Of a DNA stretch of 64,000 bases, positions 17,847 through 27,223 are shown one piece after another. This DNA is from JANQTF01 sp036835375 (lineage in GTDB: Bacteria; Bacteroidota; Bacteroidia; J057), in contig DAITMB010000010.1 of NCBI GenBank assembly GCA_036835375.1, positions 1 through 64,000 on the forward strand. Direction: 5' to 3'. The translations under genes were made by a program, and so were the position numbers. Below the pieces are notes generated by a model. It saw only the letters and a list, made by a program, of their open reading frames with translations. It did no database searches and was not told where the DNA came from. The stretch's first letter is position 1; each line of letters starts with the position of its first letter.

Positions 17847-19481
17847 ATGCGTGTTGCTTCTCAAGCGGTCCACTCTTTGAAAAATCTTCGGTGGGGCTTG
17901 GTGACTGTGGTCGCGGGAATCGCTTGGCTGCTGGCCGGGCGGAGCATGGGTGACACAGATCAAGGATACATGATCGGGCTAGCTTGGCGGGTGTTTCAGG
18001 GAGAAGCCATTTACCTCGACTTTGAATATGTGCGCCCGCCCCTTTCACCTTGGCTCCACAGCGTGTGGTTTCACTTGGGAGACGGCTTGGATTTGTATGC
18101 GGCTAGGATGTGGAGCTTTTTAGCAATAGGGCTGATAATAGGCTGTCAATGCGCGTTTATCACCCAAGCCCATACAGGTTTCAGGGCTCGCTCTTGGGTA
18201 TTGCTTCTGTGCTTTCTGGTCGGGATTCATAATTTTCCGGCCATGCCTTGGCACACCATCGACGGATTGCTGTTTGCTTCACTAGGACTATGGGCCATTT
18301 CGAAAAATGCGATCTGGTGGCAAAGCCTTGGCTGGGTCGCCATTTTCTGCGCCATGCTTTGCAAGCAATCCTATTATCCCATGCCGCTTCTGGCACTTGG
18401 ATGGGTGGCGCTTCGCCGCCCCATCGTAGCGCGACGAGAGATTCTGCTGGGGCTGATGGTGCTACTCGGGCTTGCTACGATTATCTGGTGGAGATGGGGG
18501 GAGTTCTGGACACTCGCTCAAACGGGTATGGCTGGCGCGTCCTCTTTTCAAGATCTTTGGCAAGTAGGCGTGTCAGGCTATCTTAAACCACTAGTCGTCG
18601 CGGTGTGCATCACGGGCTTGAAGTCTTGGCTGGTTCACCGAGGCTACACAAAATGGGACGAATGGTTCATTCCGGGAGTCATAGCCACACTGCTGGGTCT
18701 TTGGTTTGCCCACACCCTTGTGGATGGCGCATATCAAGAGCCGCCTTTTCGCCTGGGACACATATTGTGGTGGCTCGCCTTGGTCGAGGTCGGTAAATTA
18801 GTTTGGAAAAAAGATCCTTCTGGCTGGGACGGACTCGTGCTACTTGGCCTGAGCTGGTGTGTTAGCATCAGTTGGGGGTATGATACCCCGCTGCTTGGAT
18901 CCCTGCCCCTGCTATGGTATGTCGTGTCGGATAAAGACCGTCGTTGCAATACGAAGGGGGTAGTGATGATTGCTATGGCGGCGGCGGTAGTTTTGAGTGT
19001 ATGGCGATTTCCCTACCGAGAAACATTTGCCTCAGCTGGCACTTCGGCAGCCATCACAGCGCATTACCCGCGCTTGCAATGGATCAAGATTGGTCCAGAG
19101 ATTTCAGAGGAACTTTTAGAAATTGCGGCGATCAGAGACACCATGCGGGGTAAATTCACCATTTTGCCTAACTGGCCCCATATTCATGTTCTCACGCACA
19201 CGACCAATCCCCTTCCGGTGGACTGGGCGCATCATGCAGAGATGCACTGGGAGCGAGACCAGGAACGATATCAGCAAGCGATCGCAACCTGCGATTTCAT
19301 ATTACTTGACAAAGATCTCCTTCACGAGGCCGATCGTCCGGGAAGATACGGCTCTCAAATCCTTCGCTACGTTTTGGATCACTGGGACCTCCAGCAGGAA
19401 GGAATTCACTTCTTGATCATGGTACAGAAAGGCCTTTCTGATCCCTCTAGCGTCTTTCCGCTCATTCCGGGACTTCGATGA
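17847..19481 (+). CDS. Polytopic membrane protein resembling GT-C glycosyltransferases
   Basis: 544 residues with about ten hydrophobic segments over the first 380. The first extracytoplasmic loop holds MGDTDQGYMIGLAWRVFQGE followed by FEYVRPPLSPWLHS. This is the acidic-loop arrangement of GT-C enzymes that transfer sugars from polyprenyl phosphate. The C-terminal 160 residues form a soluble domain without a motif I recognise. A likely role is adding a sugar to lipid A, a glycan or a protein in the envelope. It follows the LptF/G-type gene by 170 bases but has its own upstream region. The assignment rests on topology and the loop, not on a specific family match. Confidence 0.6.
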   Translation: MRVASQAVHSLKNLRWGLVTVVAGIAWLLAGRSMGDTDQGYMIGLAWRVFQGEAIYLDFEYVRPPLSPWLHSVWFHLGDGLDLYAARMWSFLAIGLIIGCQCAFITQAHTGFRARSWVLLLCFLVGIHNFPAMPWHTIDGLLFASLGLWAISKNAIWWQSLGWVAIFCAMLCKQSYYPMPLLALGWVALRRPIVARREILLGLMVLLGLATIIWWRWGEFWTLAQTGMAGASSFQDLWQVGVSGYLKPLVVAVCITGLKSWLVHRGYTKWDEWFIPGVIATLLGLWFAHTLVDGAYQEPPFRLGHILWWLALVEVGKLVWKKDPSGWDGLVLLGLSWCVSISWGYDTPLLGSLPLLWYVVSDKDRRCNTKGVVMIAMAAAVVLSVWRFPYRETFASAGTSAAITAHYPRLQWIKIGPEISEELLEIAAIRDTMRGKFTILPNWPHIHVLTHTTNPLPVDWAHHAEMHWERDQERYQQAIATCDFILLDKDLLHEADRPGRYGSQILRYVLDHWDLQQEGIHFLIMVQKGLSDPSSVFPLIPGLR

Positions 19482-19520
19482 GTGATGAAATCCTCTTAGC
19501 AAACTCCCTATAAACCAAAC

Positions 19521-19552
19521 ACCGCCGAAAGGAAAATCTTCCCTTTGGCGGT
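19521..19552. terminator. Shared hairpin between two convergent genes
   Basis: ACCGCC-(G)-AAAGG and CCTTT-GGCGGT pair over 11 bp with one bulged G and an eight- to nine-base loop. It sits 40 bases after the GT-C-like gene and 32 bases before the end of the OmpA-domain gene, so it could stop transcription from both sides. There is no proper T run on either strand. Confidence 0.5.
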
Positions 19553-19583
19553 GATGCAGGTTGGTTCATTACCTGAAGCAGGG

Positions 19584-20993
19584 TTAGTTGTCGTATTCTT
19601 TGAGAATTTCCTGCAATTTTTCTTCGGTGACTTTATTAAATTTTACTTTGAGCGCCACCGTGGGGAGTGCTCTTTTTCCTTTTCCTTTCTTTTTGTAGTC
19701 TGCCACCTTGAATTTGAAGTTGACCACCCAAGGGTTACCATCATCGTCATACTGGACGGCAAACAGCACCACGGGGGCTTTATCATTCACAAACTTGATT
19801 TTTTTAGCCGTGTAGAGCTTGTCTGATTCTTTTTTCAGCGGAATGAGCATCTTCAAGTTGTCCGCAACGAGCATGACATTGGTTGTCTTGGGATACCTGC
19901 GACCCTTGATTTTCACGGAAAGATCAAATCCAGCGTCTGTTCGCTCCGAATTCATCGGGTAATAAAGCATCCTCGCCAGCGCAAATCTTGAGGCTTCCGT
20001 TACATCAAATTCGTACTTTTTCTCCCGTCCATTGTAGCGCACGACCGCCCCGGGTTGCTCGGTCCAGCGGGTCACGGGGATAAAGGTGGGGTCTTGGGCT
20101 GGGTCGCCATCTTTGGCTCCTCTGCGTCCTCCTCTGGCTCCGCCGGTACCTTTGTACACGGTGATGTTCTGGTCGCGACGCGTAGCAGGAATCAAAATTT
20201 GCAAAGTCACACCATTCACCAAGTCGGCCGGACGCCGCCCATCAGTGAATGAAATAGAAACCATGCCTGGGGATTCAATGGGGCCTTCATTGGTGACCAG
20301 GGGCATAGGAGCGGAAATGTATTCGGAGCTAAGCGTCATTTCCTTGAACTCTACGGTCAGCTCCTCTGCCTCTGTAGCGAAGGCATTGGCGGGAATGAGC
20401 ACTTCACTCCCTTTGGGTGCGATGAGCCGATAGCTTTGCGTGGATTTGATCGCAAAAGGAGCGTAATCACAGTAGATCGTATCGATCAGCGTCAGCGGAT
20501 CAATCGTTACGATCGGCACGGCGATGACATCTACAGTGTCAACTGGCGGGGTGGGCAATGGTGCCCGATTATTCGTAAAGAGGACGCCAATATCTGCCCT
20601 TCGGTTTTCTTCCCTACCGCTGAAAGTTTGGTTACTAGCAGCTGGTTTCGTAGTACCGAGTCCTTCATATGTGATGCGCTCTACTTGGACTCCTTGGTCG
20701 ATCAGGTACAAGGCTACCTCTCGTGCACGGAGCTCCGAGAGCTTGAGGTTGTATTCATCTGTCCCGCTACTATCGGTGTGCCCAAAAATCTCGACATAAT
20801 AGTTGGGGTAATTGACGAATTTGACGATCAGCGAATCCAGGGTTTCTTTAGACTGCGGTGCTAGTTGATAGCGGTCAAATCCGAAATAGACGGTGTCAAT
20901 TGCAAAATTCTGTGCTGCAAGGGGCACGCAGGAAAGAAGTACGATGAGCCAAAGGGTTCGCGTACAGAGAGCCAGGTAATTACCAGGGTTCAT
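19584..20993 (-). CDS. OmpA-domain protein with the domain at the N-terminus
   Basis: 469 residues from the ATG at 20993, which is followed by a signal peptide (LWLIVLLSCVPLAAQ). The OmpA/MotB peptidoglycan-binding domain comes first, at about 32-138: YFGFDRYQLAP, GHTDSSGTDEYNLKLSELRA with the diaminopimelate-binding Asp, and ENRRADIGV. The remaining 330 residues are beta-rich, with a glycine/arginine run GGARGGRRG near the middle and a strongly basic C-terminal part. OmpA domains are usually C-terminal, so this order is unusual. It probably tethers an outer-membrane or periplasmic structure to peptidoglycan. Confidence 0.8.
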   Translation of the reverse strand: MNPGNYLALCTRTLWLIVLLSCVPLAAQNFAIDTVYFGFDRYQLAPQSKETLDSLIVKFVNYPNYYVEIFGHTDSSGTDEYNLKLSELRAREVALYLIDQGVQVERITYEGLGTTKPAASNQTFSGREENRRADIGVLFTNNRAPLPTPPVDTVDVIAVPIVTIDPLTLIDTIYCDYAPFAIKSTQSYRLIAPKGSEVLIPANAFATEAEELTVEFKEMTLSSEYISAPMPLVTNEGPIESPGMVSISFTDGRRPADLVNGVTLQILIPATRRDQNITVYKGTGGARGGRRGAKDGDPAQDPTFIPVTRWTEQPGAVVRYNGREKKYEFDVTEASRFALARMLYYPMNSERTDAGFDLSVKIKGRRYPKTTNVMLVADNLKMLIPLKKESDKLYTAKKIKFVNDKAPVVLFAVQYDDDGNPWVVNFKFKVADYKKKGKGKRALPTVALKVKFNKVTEEKLQEILKEYDN

Positions 20994-21293
20994 AGCAAGG
21001 AGATTTCGCCAGAAGATATTGTCAAGCGGTCGAATATAGGGAAAATTCGAATTTGTCGAAATGTTTCCTGTGTGGCGGTTTGCTGATCTGCGATACGATG
21101 AGGCTTTTTCGCCAATCGTCGCCAAAGAAACTGTTTCCTTGGTGGCGGATTTCCACCTTGCCCCGTAGCGTCGGTAGGTTGACTCAGAAACCTCGCGACA
21201 CACCTCGGTCCTTATTTGCAGAATAGCGTTCACAGGAGGTATCTCTCGGAGCGATGCCCGTGTCAACATGAGCCCTTTCGAAGAAATCATTTG
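20994..21293. other. Non-coding region between the DUF4249 and OmpA-domain genes, 300 bases
   Basis: No gene that I accept. An imperfect inverted repeat lies at 21120-21147 (CGCCAAAGAAAC against GTTTCCTTGGTGGCG), with bulges and almost no loop. It could be a weak terminator for the DUF4249 gene or a protein-binding site. Confidence 0.4.
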
Positions 21294-22355
21294 CTACAAA
21301 TCACAAGGAGAGGATGGCCTGGGGGTGTTGTTGAGTTGCAATAGGTAGGCACTGCATTGGTTGAGTTGTCCAAAAGCGGTGGCAGTAATGTATGAACCTA
21401 GAATCCCGACCGTGATACCAGGGCCTTGGATATTGGTAAATTCACGTCTCACGGTATTGAAATCCACGAACTTCGGGTCATTGGTGGTGCGATATAGGGT
21501 GAGTGAACTATCCATGGCAGTCACCTCCAAACGAAAATCATCGGGGAGATCTGCGGGGACTGAGTTACAGCGGGTAAGTTCATTCACCCCATAGGTGTAA
21601 ACATTATTGTTGTTGGGATTCATGTCTAGGAAAAACGCTTGAAGTAATTCCTTGGCTCGAAACTGGAAGCAAGCACCATCTCCCTCGGGGCGGCACCTGA
21701 CGGAGCTCGTGAAAAGTTCTGACGGGCCAAAGTCCGCGGTTTTGGCGACGCCGTTTTCGGTATAATCAAGGAAAGCCCTGATCTCAAATCCAGCGGCTTT
21801 GCCCCGGCTAAATGAGACGAGGAAATCTTCGTCCAAGGAGATCTGCCGCAAGCATCGAAGGCCGCCCGGTCCAGGGGTATTCGTAGGACGGGTGAACTCG
21901 ATGATCTCCGGGATGAAGGTGTGGGATGTAATCGCAAATTCCGAATCATCGGGTCGGGTAATCTCCAAGTCGTAGCGCTTACCAGGCTGCAGCGCGCGGG
22001 TACCTTCCGTATCAAATTGATAAATCAGCGTAAAAGGAAAAAAATCTCCCGAATCCTTCGGCACAGGGCCAACTTCTGTTGCTCGCCATTCTTTGCCATC
22101 GCCCCGCAGGACCACGTTGAGGCCCGACACGCTAAAATCTTCAGCTGCGGCTGCATCTTCCGCATTTCCTTCTGGTAAAAACCCGCGTGCAATTCGGATC
22201 TCCTGCAAGGGCGCGTCGGGGGTGAGGATCCCATATACAGACCAGATGTCCTTTGGCTCTGCGTTGATATCTACTTCTGTGGTGCAACCCATGAATAGCA
22301 GAAGCAGTGGGAGGAGGATCTGGGGCAGGCTGACGAAGGGAGAGAACAAGCGCAT
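21294..22355 (-). CDS. DUF4249 family lipoprotein
   Basis: 353 residues from the ATG at 22355. A lipoprotein signal ends in LLLFMGC, immediately followed by TTEVDINAEPKDIWSVYGIL, the characteristic opening of DUF4249 proteins. The rest is beta-rich, with YDLEITRPD and a late stretch RREFTNIQGPGITVGILGS that also belongs to the family. DUF4249 proteins are confined to Bacteroidota and often accompany TonB-dependent receptors, but none is in this window. The biochemical role is unknown. It probably sits on the outer membrane. Confidence 0.83.
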   Translation of the reverse strand: MRLFSPFVSLPQILLPLLLLFMGCTTEVDINAEPKDIWSVYGILTPDAPLQEIRIARGFLPEGNAEDAAAAEDFSVSGLNVVLRGDGKEWRATEVGPVPKDSGDFFPFTLIYQFDTEGTRALQPGKRYDLEITRPDDSEFAITSHTFIPEIIEFTRPTNTPGPGGLRCLRQISLDEDFLVSFSRGKAAGFEIRAFLDYTENGVAKTADFGPSELFTSSVRCRPEGDGACFQFRAKELLQAFFLDMNPNNNNVYTYGVNELTRCNSVPADLPDDFRLEVTAMDSSLTLYRTTNDPKFVDFNTVRREFTNIQGPGITVGILGSYITATAFGQLNQCSAYLLQLNNTPRPSSPCDL

Positions 22356-22504
22356 GAATTGGTTGATTTGATCACAAAGATCAAATTTTATCCTAATTTT
22401 ACCCAATTTGGTTTTGCCCTTCGATTGCATAGATGTACAGTCTAAAGAAGATCAGTACACACATCGTCTTCCCAACGCAACGCCAGCAACCCACGCTACC
22501 CCAC

Positions 22505-23323
22505 ATGTCCACTGCCAAATCTTCTGTCAGGAAAATCACCACTCACGTTCTTCGAGCTATGAAGGAGCGGGGGCGCAAAATAACGATGCTCACGGCCTAT
22601 GACTATTCATTTGCCAAAATCCTCAATTCCGCAGGCATTGAAGTTATCTTGGTGGGGGACTCTGCGTCCAATGTCATTCATGGCCATGAGACGACCCTGC
22701 CCATCACGCTTCAGCAAATGATTGACCATGCGAGCGCGGTCGTGCGAGGCATCGACAGGGCGCTGGTGGTAGTGGATTTGCCGTTTGGATACTATCAAGG
22801 AGATTGGAAAGTGGCATTGAAAAGTGCCATCCGCATCATGAAGGAATCAGGCGCTCATGCCATCAAAATGGAAGGCGGCGAATTCATCATCGAATCGGTC
22901 AAACGAATCATCAGTACGGGCGTGCCTGTAATGGGCCATCTCGGATTGATGCCGCAATCGATCTACAAATATGGGACCTACTCCGTGCGTGCGATCGAAG
23001 AGGAGGAGGCCGAGATCCTGGTCAAGGACGCATTGGCACTTCAGGAAGCAGGCGTGTTTGCGATCGTCTTGGAAAAAATCCCGGCTGAGTTAGCGACCCG
23101 TGTGAGCCAGACGCTACAGATTCCTACCATCGGAATTGGGGCTGGAGCTGGCTGCGACGGGCAAGTGTTGGTGACACACGACATGCTGGGGATCAACAAG
23201 GAATTTTCACCGAGATTTCTGCGGCGTTATGCCGATTTGTACAACATCATGGAGGCAGCTGTTCAGCAATACATCGCCGATGTGAAGTCTGGTGATTTTC
23301 CGAATTCCGAGGAAGAATATTAA
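22505..23323 (+). CDS. panB: 3-methyl-2-oxobutanoate hydroxymethyltransferase
   Basis: 272 residues from the ATG at 22505. An earlier in-frame ATG at 22433 would add 24 residues with no counterpart in the family. The TIM-barrel motifs are all present: MLTAYDYSFAKI, VGDSASNVIHGHETTLP (substrate and magnesium binding), MEGGEFI, GHLGLMPQS and IGIGAGAGCDGQVLVTHD. The enzyme makes ketopantoate from ketoisovalerate and methylene-tetrahydrofolate, the committed step to pantothenate and CoA. coaBC elsewhere in the window uses the downstream product. Confidence 0.95.
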   Translation: MSTAKSSVRKITTHVLRAMKERGRKITMLTAYDYSFAKILNSAGIEVILVGDSASNVIHGHETTLPITLQQMIDHASAVVRGIDRALVVVDLPFGYYQGDWKVALKSAIRIMKESGAHAIKMEGGEFIIESVKRIISTGVPVMGHLGLMPQSIYKYGTYSVRAIEEEEAEILVKDALALQEAGVFAIVLEKIPAELATRVSQTLQIPTIGIGAGAGCDGQVLVTHDMLGINKEFSPRFLRRYADLYNIMEAAVQQYIADVKSGDFPNSEEEY

Positions 23324-23383
23324 AGAGAAGCTGGTTACAATGAAATGCCGCCAGATCCCCTCCCATTTTGACCTTTTGTTTGA

Positions 23384-24073
23384 ATGAACATTCTCTACGA
23401 AGACAATCACCTCATTGCTGTCAACAAGCCCTTTGGCGTGCTCGCACAAGGCGACGACACCGGAGACCAGAGCGTGGTGGACTGGGTCACGACATATCTG
23501 AGGGAGACCTATCAAAAGCCCGGCAATGTGTACGTGGGCTTGCTGCATCGACTCGATCGTCCGGCGGGCGGTGTCATGTTGCTTGCCAAAACCTCCAAGG
23601 CCGCGGCCCGTGTGTCGGCGATGTTTCAAAACAAAGAGCCAGACAAGACTTACTTCGCAGTGACAGAACGATGCCCGGAGCCAACAACCGCGACCCTTCA
23701 GCATTACCTGAAGCCTCTGCCTGACAAGAATATCATGAAAGCCTTTCGGCAATCGGTCCACGGCACCAAAGAAGCTCGTCTCAGCTACCAAGTGCTGGAG
23801 CAAGCAGCGGATCTCACTTTGATAGAAGTTAAACTTCTCACGGGTCGAAAGCACCAGATTCGGGTGCAGCTCGCTAGCATAGGCTGCCCCATTGTGGGAG
23901 ATGTGAAATATGGAAAAACGAACTTTTTACCAAATGGCTGTATAGCTTTGCTGGCGAAATCAATTCGCATTGAGCATCCGATCAAAAAAGAACCCCTACA
24001 CATAGAGGCACCGCTGCCTTCAGGTACGCCCTGGGATTTATTTTTCCGTGACAAAGGCGAAAACATTCCATAA
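23384..24073 (+). CDS. RluA-family RNA pseudouridine synthase
   Basis: 229 residues. The catalytic motif is HRLDRPAGGVMLLAKT with Asp58 as the nucleophile. The start, NILYEDNHLIAVNKPFGVLAQ, and the late GRKHQIRVQLASIGCPIVGDVKYG are the standard RluA blocks. There is no S4 domain, so it resembles the short RluA/TruC-like group that modifies a few rRNA or tRNA positions; the exact site cannot be told from sequence. It is 60 bases downstream of panB and may be co-transcribed. Confidence 0.9.
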   Translation: MNILYEDNHLIAVNKPFGVLAQGDDTGDQSVVDWVTTYLRETYQKPGNVYVGLLHRLDRPAGGVMLLAKTSKAAARVSAMFQNKEPDKTYFAVTERCPEPTTATLQHYLKPLPDKNIMKAFRQSVHGTKEARLSYQVLEQAADLTLIEVKLLTGRKHQIRVQLASIGCPIVGDVKYGKTNFLPNGCIALLAKSIRIEHPIKKEPLHIEAPLPSGTPWDLFFRDKGENIP

Positions 24074-24167
24074 TGGTTGACTTCCTATTGGACTTACTCC
24101 TCTTTTCCTTTCAATTTTGCCGTACTATCCTGCCGTGATTTTTACCACGCGACCTACCACTTAGCCA

Positions 24168-25286
24168 ATGGATCAACACACAGGACACCATCACCACCAT
24201 CACTCCCTTTCGTCGCAACTTGAGCGCGGAAAAGTCATGCTCGAAGCAGGCAATTTCGAAGCTGCCTATCGGGAGCTGAGTGTGGCGGTGCATATGGTCG
24301 AAGACCACGATGCCTCCAGTGATATCAGCGACGAGGCCTTGGCTGAGCTTTACTTTCTTAGGGCGAGCGCACTCACTTCTCCACCGGAAACCAAAGCGTT
24401 TCAAGAGCCTGACCTGTTTCATCAAGTGCTTGACGATGTCGATGAAGCCATGATCGCTCAACCGCAAAACGCAACGTATCGGATAGCGAAGGCCAGACTT
24501 TACAAGCGCTGCGAATTTGCCAATTATCTTCAAGAGGCACGCGAAGAGTTAGAAGGATTGCTAGAGCAGGTTCCTGCTCTTCAGGAAGCATTGCTAGAAT
24601 TGGGCGATGTACTTGTGCGAATGGAGCAATTCCGTGACGCACTTCCCTTGCTCGCTCAAATGATCAACCAGACGGATCAACCTCCCTTACAGGCGTATTT
24701 GCTGCGAGGCCTGTGTCATTTCAAAAACATCCCACCAAATTTTGAGGCCGCAGCCAAAGATTTTTATCAGGCTCAGCTACTTGACGCTTCCTCCGAAGTG
24801 CTCTACCTCTGGCGCTCGCAGTGTTTTCAGGAAATGGGCAATTGGAAAGATGCGCTTCGAGAATACGATCTTCTCCTCAGCTTTGTCAGCGACAATGCTG
24901 GCTACTTCGTGGACCGAGGCTTCATGCGCGATTCTATGGGAGATGAAGACGGCGCTTTGGAGGATTACAACCGGGCATTGGACTTGGGGGACCATCCGCT
25001 GGCATACAACAATCGAGCGATGCACCACCTCAAAGCCGGAAGATTTGAAGCGGCCATCCATGACGCCAAGGCAGCTCTCAAAACGGACCCATCGACTGGT
25101 ATTGCTTACGCAACCTTGGCCGAAATTTATGCCGCCATGGAGGATCGGACAGAACTGTATCACAACTTGAAACTCGCCATGGAAACCTATTACGAAGATA
25201 CCGTAGAGGTGCTCATGGAGCCAGCCTTTCAGCCTTACCACGACGATCCAGATTTCCTGGCTGTCATTGGCAAAGGAGAAGAGTAG
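24168..25286 (+). CDS. TPR-repeat protein with a natural hexahistidine near the N-terminus
   Basis: 372 residues without a signal peptide, so predicted cytoplasmic. Residues 7-12 are six consecutive histidines following Gly6. After that come helical pairs of the tetratricopeptide type: LERGKVMLEAGNFEAAYREL, QEALLELGDVLVRMEQFRDAL, ASSEVLYLWRSQCFQEMGNW, FVDRGFMRDSMGDEDGALED, YNNRAMHHLKAGRFEAAIHD. These repeats normally form a protein-binding superhelix. No enzymatic motif is present and I do not recognise a specific family. It lies 94 bases after the pseudouridine synthase gene. Confidence 0.75.
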   Translation: MDQHTGHHHHHHSLSSQLERGKVMLEAGNFEAAYRELSVAVHMVEDHDASSDISDEALAELYFLRASALTSPPETKAFQEPDLFHQVLDDVDEAMIAQPQNATYRIAKARLYKRCEFANYLQEAREELEGLLEQVPALQEALLELGDVLVRMEQFRDALPLLAQMINQTDQPPLQAYLLRGLCHFKNIPPNFEAAAKDFYQAQLLDASSEVLYLWRSQCFQEMGNWKDALREYDLLLSFVSDNAGYFVDRGFMRDSMGDEDGALEDYNRALDLGDHPLAYNNRAMHHLKAGRFEAAIHDAKAALKTDPSTGIAYATLAEIYAAMEDRTELYHNLKLAMETYYEDTVEVLMEPAFQPYHDDPDFLAVIGKGEE

Positions 25287-25296
25287 TCGAGAAAGC

Positions 25297-26097
25297 CTAC
25301 GCTTCCGAAACACTCGCGTGAAATGCTGACATGATTTCGCAGAGCCGATCCAAGCCTGCGGTGAAACACGCTGGACCTGGTTGGAGGATCTCGGCGGGGT
25401 CCAGTTCATATATTCGCTGATTGCGAACGGCGGGAAGATCCGCGAATCCGGGCCGAGATACCACACTTTGGCGGTCCAAGGCTTTGCCACACCAGCAGCC
25501 GATGAATATCTCAGGCTGTAGTTCAATTACCTCTTCTGCTGTCACATGACGCGCTTGGGAAGCAGCGCCCCCTGCTCGATCAGCAAAAATATTGTCCCCC
25601 CCAGCGATCTCCACCAGCTCACTCACCCACTGGATAGCACTGATCATGGGGTTGTCCCATTCCTCAAAATACACCTTGGGGCGTCGCTTCCATTGTTGGC
25701 GCTCCGCACGAATCTGCTCTATCCGATCCCGGTATCCGGCAGTGAGGTAGCGGGCTTGCGCTGCCTCCCCGACCATGGCGCCAACCATTTCCAGCGTAGC
25801 TAAAATCTCCGCAAGAGAGCGTTGATTGGTGATCAGCACAGAAAGATTTTCGCGAATAAGTTCCCGCGCAAGGTCTGCCTGAACATCCGAAAAACCGATG
25901 ACGAGATCAGGCTTCAGGGCTTTGATTCTAGGCACATGCCCCCCGATGTAGGCAGATACAATGGGTTTTTCTCGCTTTGCCTCTGAAGGACGTTCAGTGT
26001 AGGCACTGATCCCTACAATGCGATGCGATTGCCCGAGGAGATAAAGCCATTCTGTAGTTTCTTCAGTGAGGCAGACGATGCGTTGTAAAGCTTGCAT
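25297..26097 (-). CDS. BtuF-like periplasmic-binding-fold protein without a signal peptide
   Basis: 266 residues of the class III (TroA/BtuF) binding fold: RIVCLTEETTEWLYLLG at the start, PDLVIGFSDVQADLA, a long connecting helix (about 110-135), and GGDNIFADRAGGAASQARHVTAEEVIELQPEIFIGCWCG, the segment typical of cobalamin-binding proteins. There is no signal sequence or lipobox at the annotated start; the protein begins directly with the first strand. This type, called cobalamin-binding protein in databases, could act in the cytoplasm in B12 uptake or salvage. No BtuCD genes are adjacent. Either it is cytoplasmic or the true start is further upstream, although I see no signal there. Confidence 0.7.
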   Translation of the reverse strand: MQALQRIVCLTEETTEWLYLLGQSHRIVGISAYTERPSEAKREKPIVSAYIGGHVPRIKALKPDLVIGFSDVQADLARELIRENLSVLITNQRSLAEILATLEMVGAMVGEAAQARYLTAGYRDRIEQIRAERQQWKRRPKVYFEEWDNPMISAIQWVSELVEIAGGDNIFADRAGGAASQARHVTAEEVIELQPEIFIGCWCGKALDRQSVVSRPGFADLPAVRNQRIYELDPAEILQPGPACFTAGLDRLCEIMSAFHASVSEA

Positions 26098-26242
26098 ACG
26101 CTATGGAAGGTGAACTTTGGACAGTGGAGAGAGGGTTCTATAACGGTAAACGGATTCTTTCTGATGGCCAATCAAAAGCACTTTTCATTGGAACCCAGAT
26201 CGGAAATTAATGGCTCCCATCGCAATTTGTTAAAAATAAGAT

Positions 26243-26758
26243 ATGAACACATTCCGCAAGCTGACCCAAGCTGATGCTGCCATATTAGCCTCCTTTGGGT
26301 CGCGCCTATTTCGCGAAGCGTATCAGACGGTTGGAGACCCGCGGCTCATTGCGGACTATGCTAGGGAGCACTTTACCGAGGAAGCCTTGGCAGATCAGCT
26401 GGAGGCTTCGGACAGCATCGGGTATCTGTGTGAAGCCGCAGAGTGGAGGGGTTATACGATGATGACTTTCCACGTGTCGCCATTTTCGTCATGCGAATTT
26501 GGAAAAGAAGACGCCAAGGTCGAAAAGCTCTATGTAGATGCGACATTTCAGGGAATGGGAATCGGCCAGACTTTGCTCCGACACTGTGAGACATCGGCAC
26601 TACGTGCTTCCTGCCAGAGGATTTGGCTCACGGTGTGGCCCATTACGCCTGCACCTGCCTTTTATCAGAAAATGGGATATGAGCAAATCGGGGAAGTTCC
26701 CTTCGTGTATCCCGATGGACAACAGGAAATGGATTGGGTCATGGCGAAAGTGCTCTAA
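26243..26758 (+). CDS. GNAT family N-acetyltransferase
   Basis: 171 residues of the GCN5-related fold. The acetyl-CoA binding motif A reads KLYVDATFQGMGIGQTLL (about 94-111), and the late APAFYQKMGYEQIGE is motif B. The N-terminus FRKLTQADAAILASFGSRLFREAY resembles the group annotated as GNAT or diamine/ribosomal-protein acetyltransferases. The acceptor substrate cannot be inferred. It diverges from the BtuF-like gene and converges on the next membrane protein with one base between the stops. Confidence 0.85.
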   Translation: MNTFRKLTQADAAILASFGSRLFREAYQTVGDPRLIADYAREHFTEEALADQLEASDSIGYLCEAAEWRGYTMMTFHVSPFSSCEFGKEDAKVEKLYVDATFQGMGIGQTLLRHCETSALRASCQRIWLTVWPITPAPAFYQKMGYEQIGEVPFVYPDGQQEMDWVMAKVL

Positions 26759-26759
26759 G

Positions 26760-27092
26760 TCATTGATCGAAGAGCAGCCAAGCCAGAATGCCAGAAAACG
26801 GCATCAACACCAGCAGGTAAGTTACAATCATGAAAAGAGTGGGATCCCAGGGAGGCAAGAAGGGTTGTCTGCCCAAAATCACGCCCTCCAGCATTGTCTC
26901 TGGAGAGGTTCCGAGCAAGGCAAATCCCAGTAGAGCCAACAGGGAAGGAGCGATGAGATACGCCGTCCACTTCCACTTGTGTGATCGGCTCGTCTCAGGT
27001 TTTTGCCACAAGGAAATCAGCAACATCCCAAATAAAATGAGCAGCAGCAGGGGAAATCCTGACTTCATGATGGTCCCGATCACTTCATTCAT
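26760..27092 (-). CDS. Small integral membrane protein, unknown
   Basis: 110 residues with three hydrophobic segments at about 10-28, 43-62 and 84-107 and short polar ends. I recognise no family. The first 15 residues (MNEVIGTIMKSGFPL) fit a start with the N-terminus outside. It lies 131 bases downstream of another small membrane protein on the same strand. Confidence 0.55.
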   Translation of the reverse strand: MNEVIGTIMKSGFPLLLLILFGMLLISLWQKPETSRSHKWKWTAYLIAPSLLALLGFALLGTSPETMLEGVILGRQPFLPPWDPTLFMIVTYLLVLMPFSGILAWLLFDQ

Positions 27093-27223
27093 AAGGGGAT
27101 GTCGGTTGAATGGCCAGAGAAAGAATTAGATAATTTGGGGGAAACTCCCATATGGCGAGCGTTAAAACGAGCATCGATGCAGCAAGATACTTTCGGCGAA
27201 GGGAGATTGTTTTCAAAAATGCC

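Noticed and set aside
24168..24251. Hexahistidine as vector contamination
   Set aside because: The codons continue smoothly into a native TPR gene with normal neighbours; no vector-like sequence is present.
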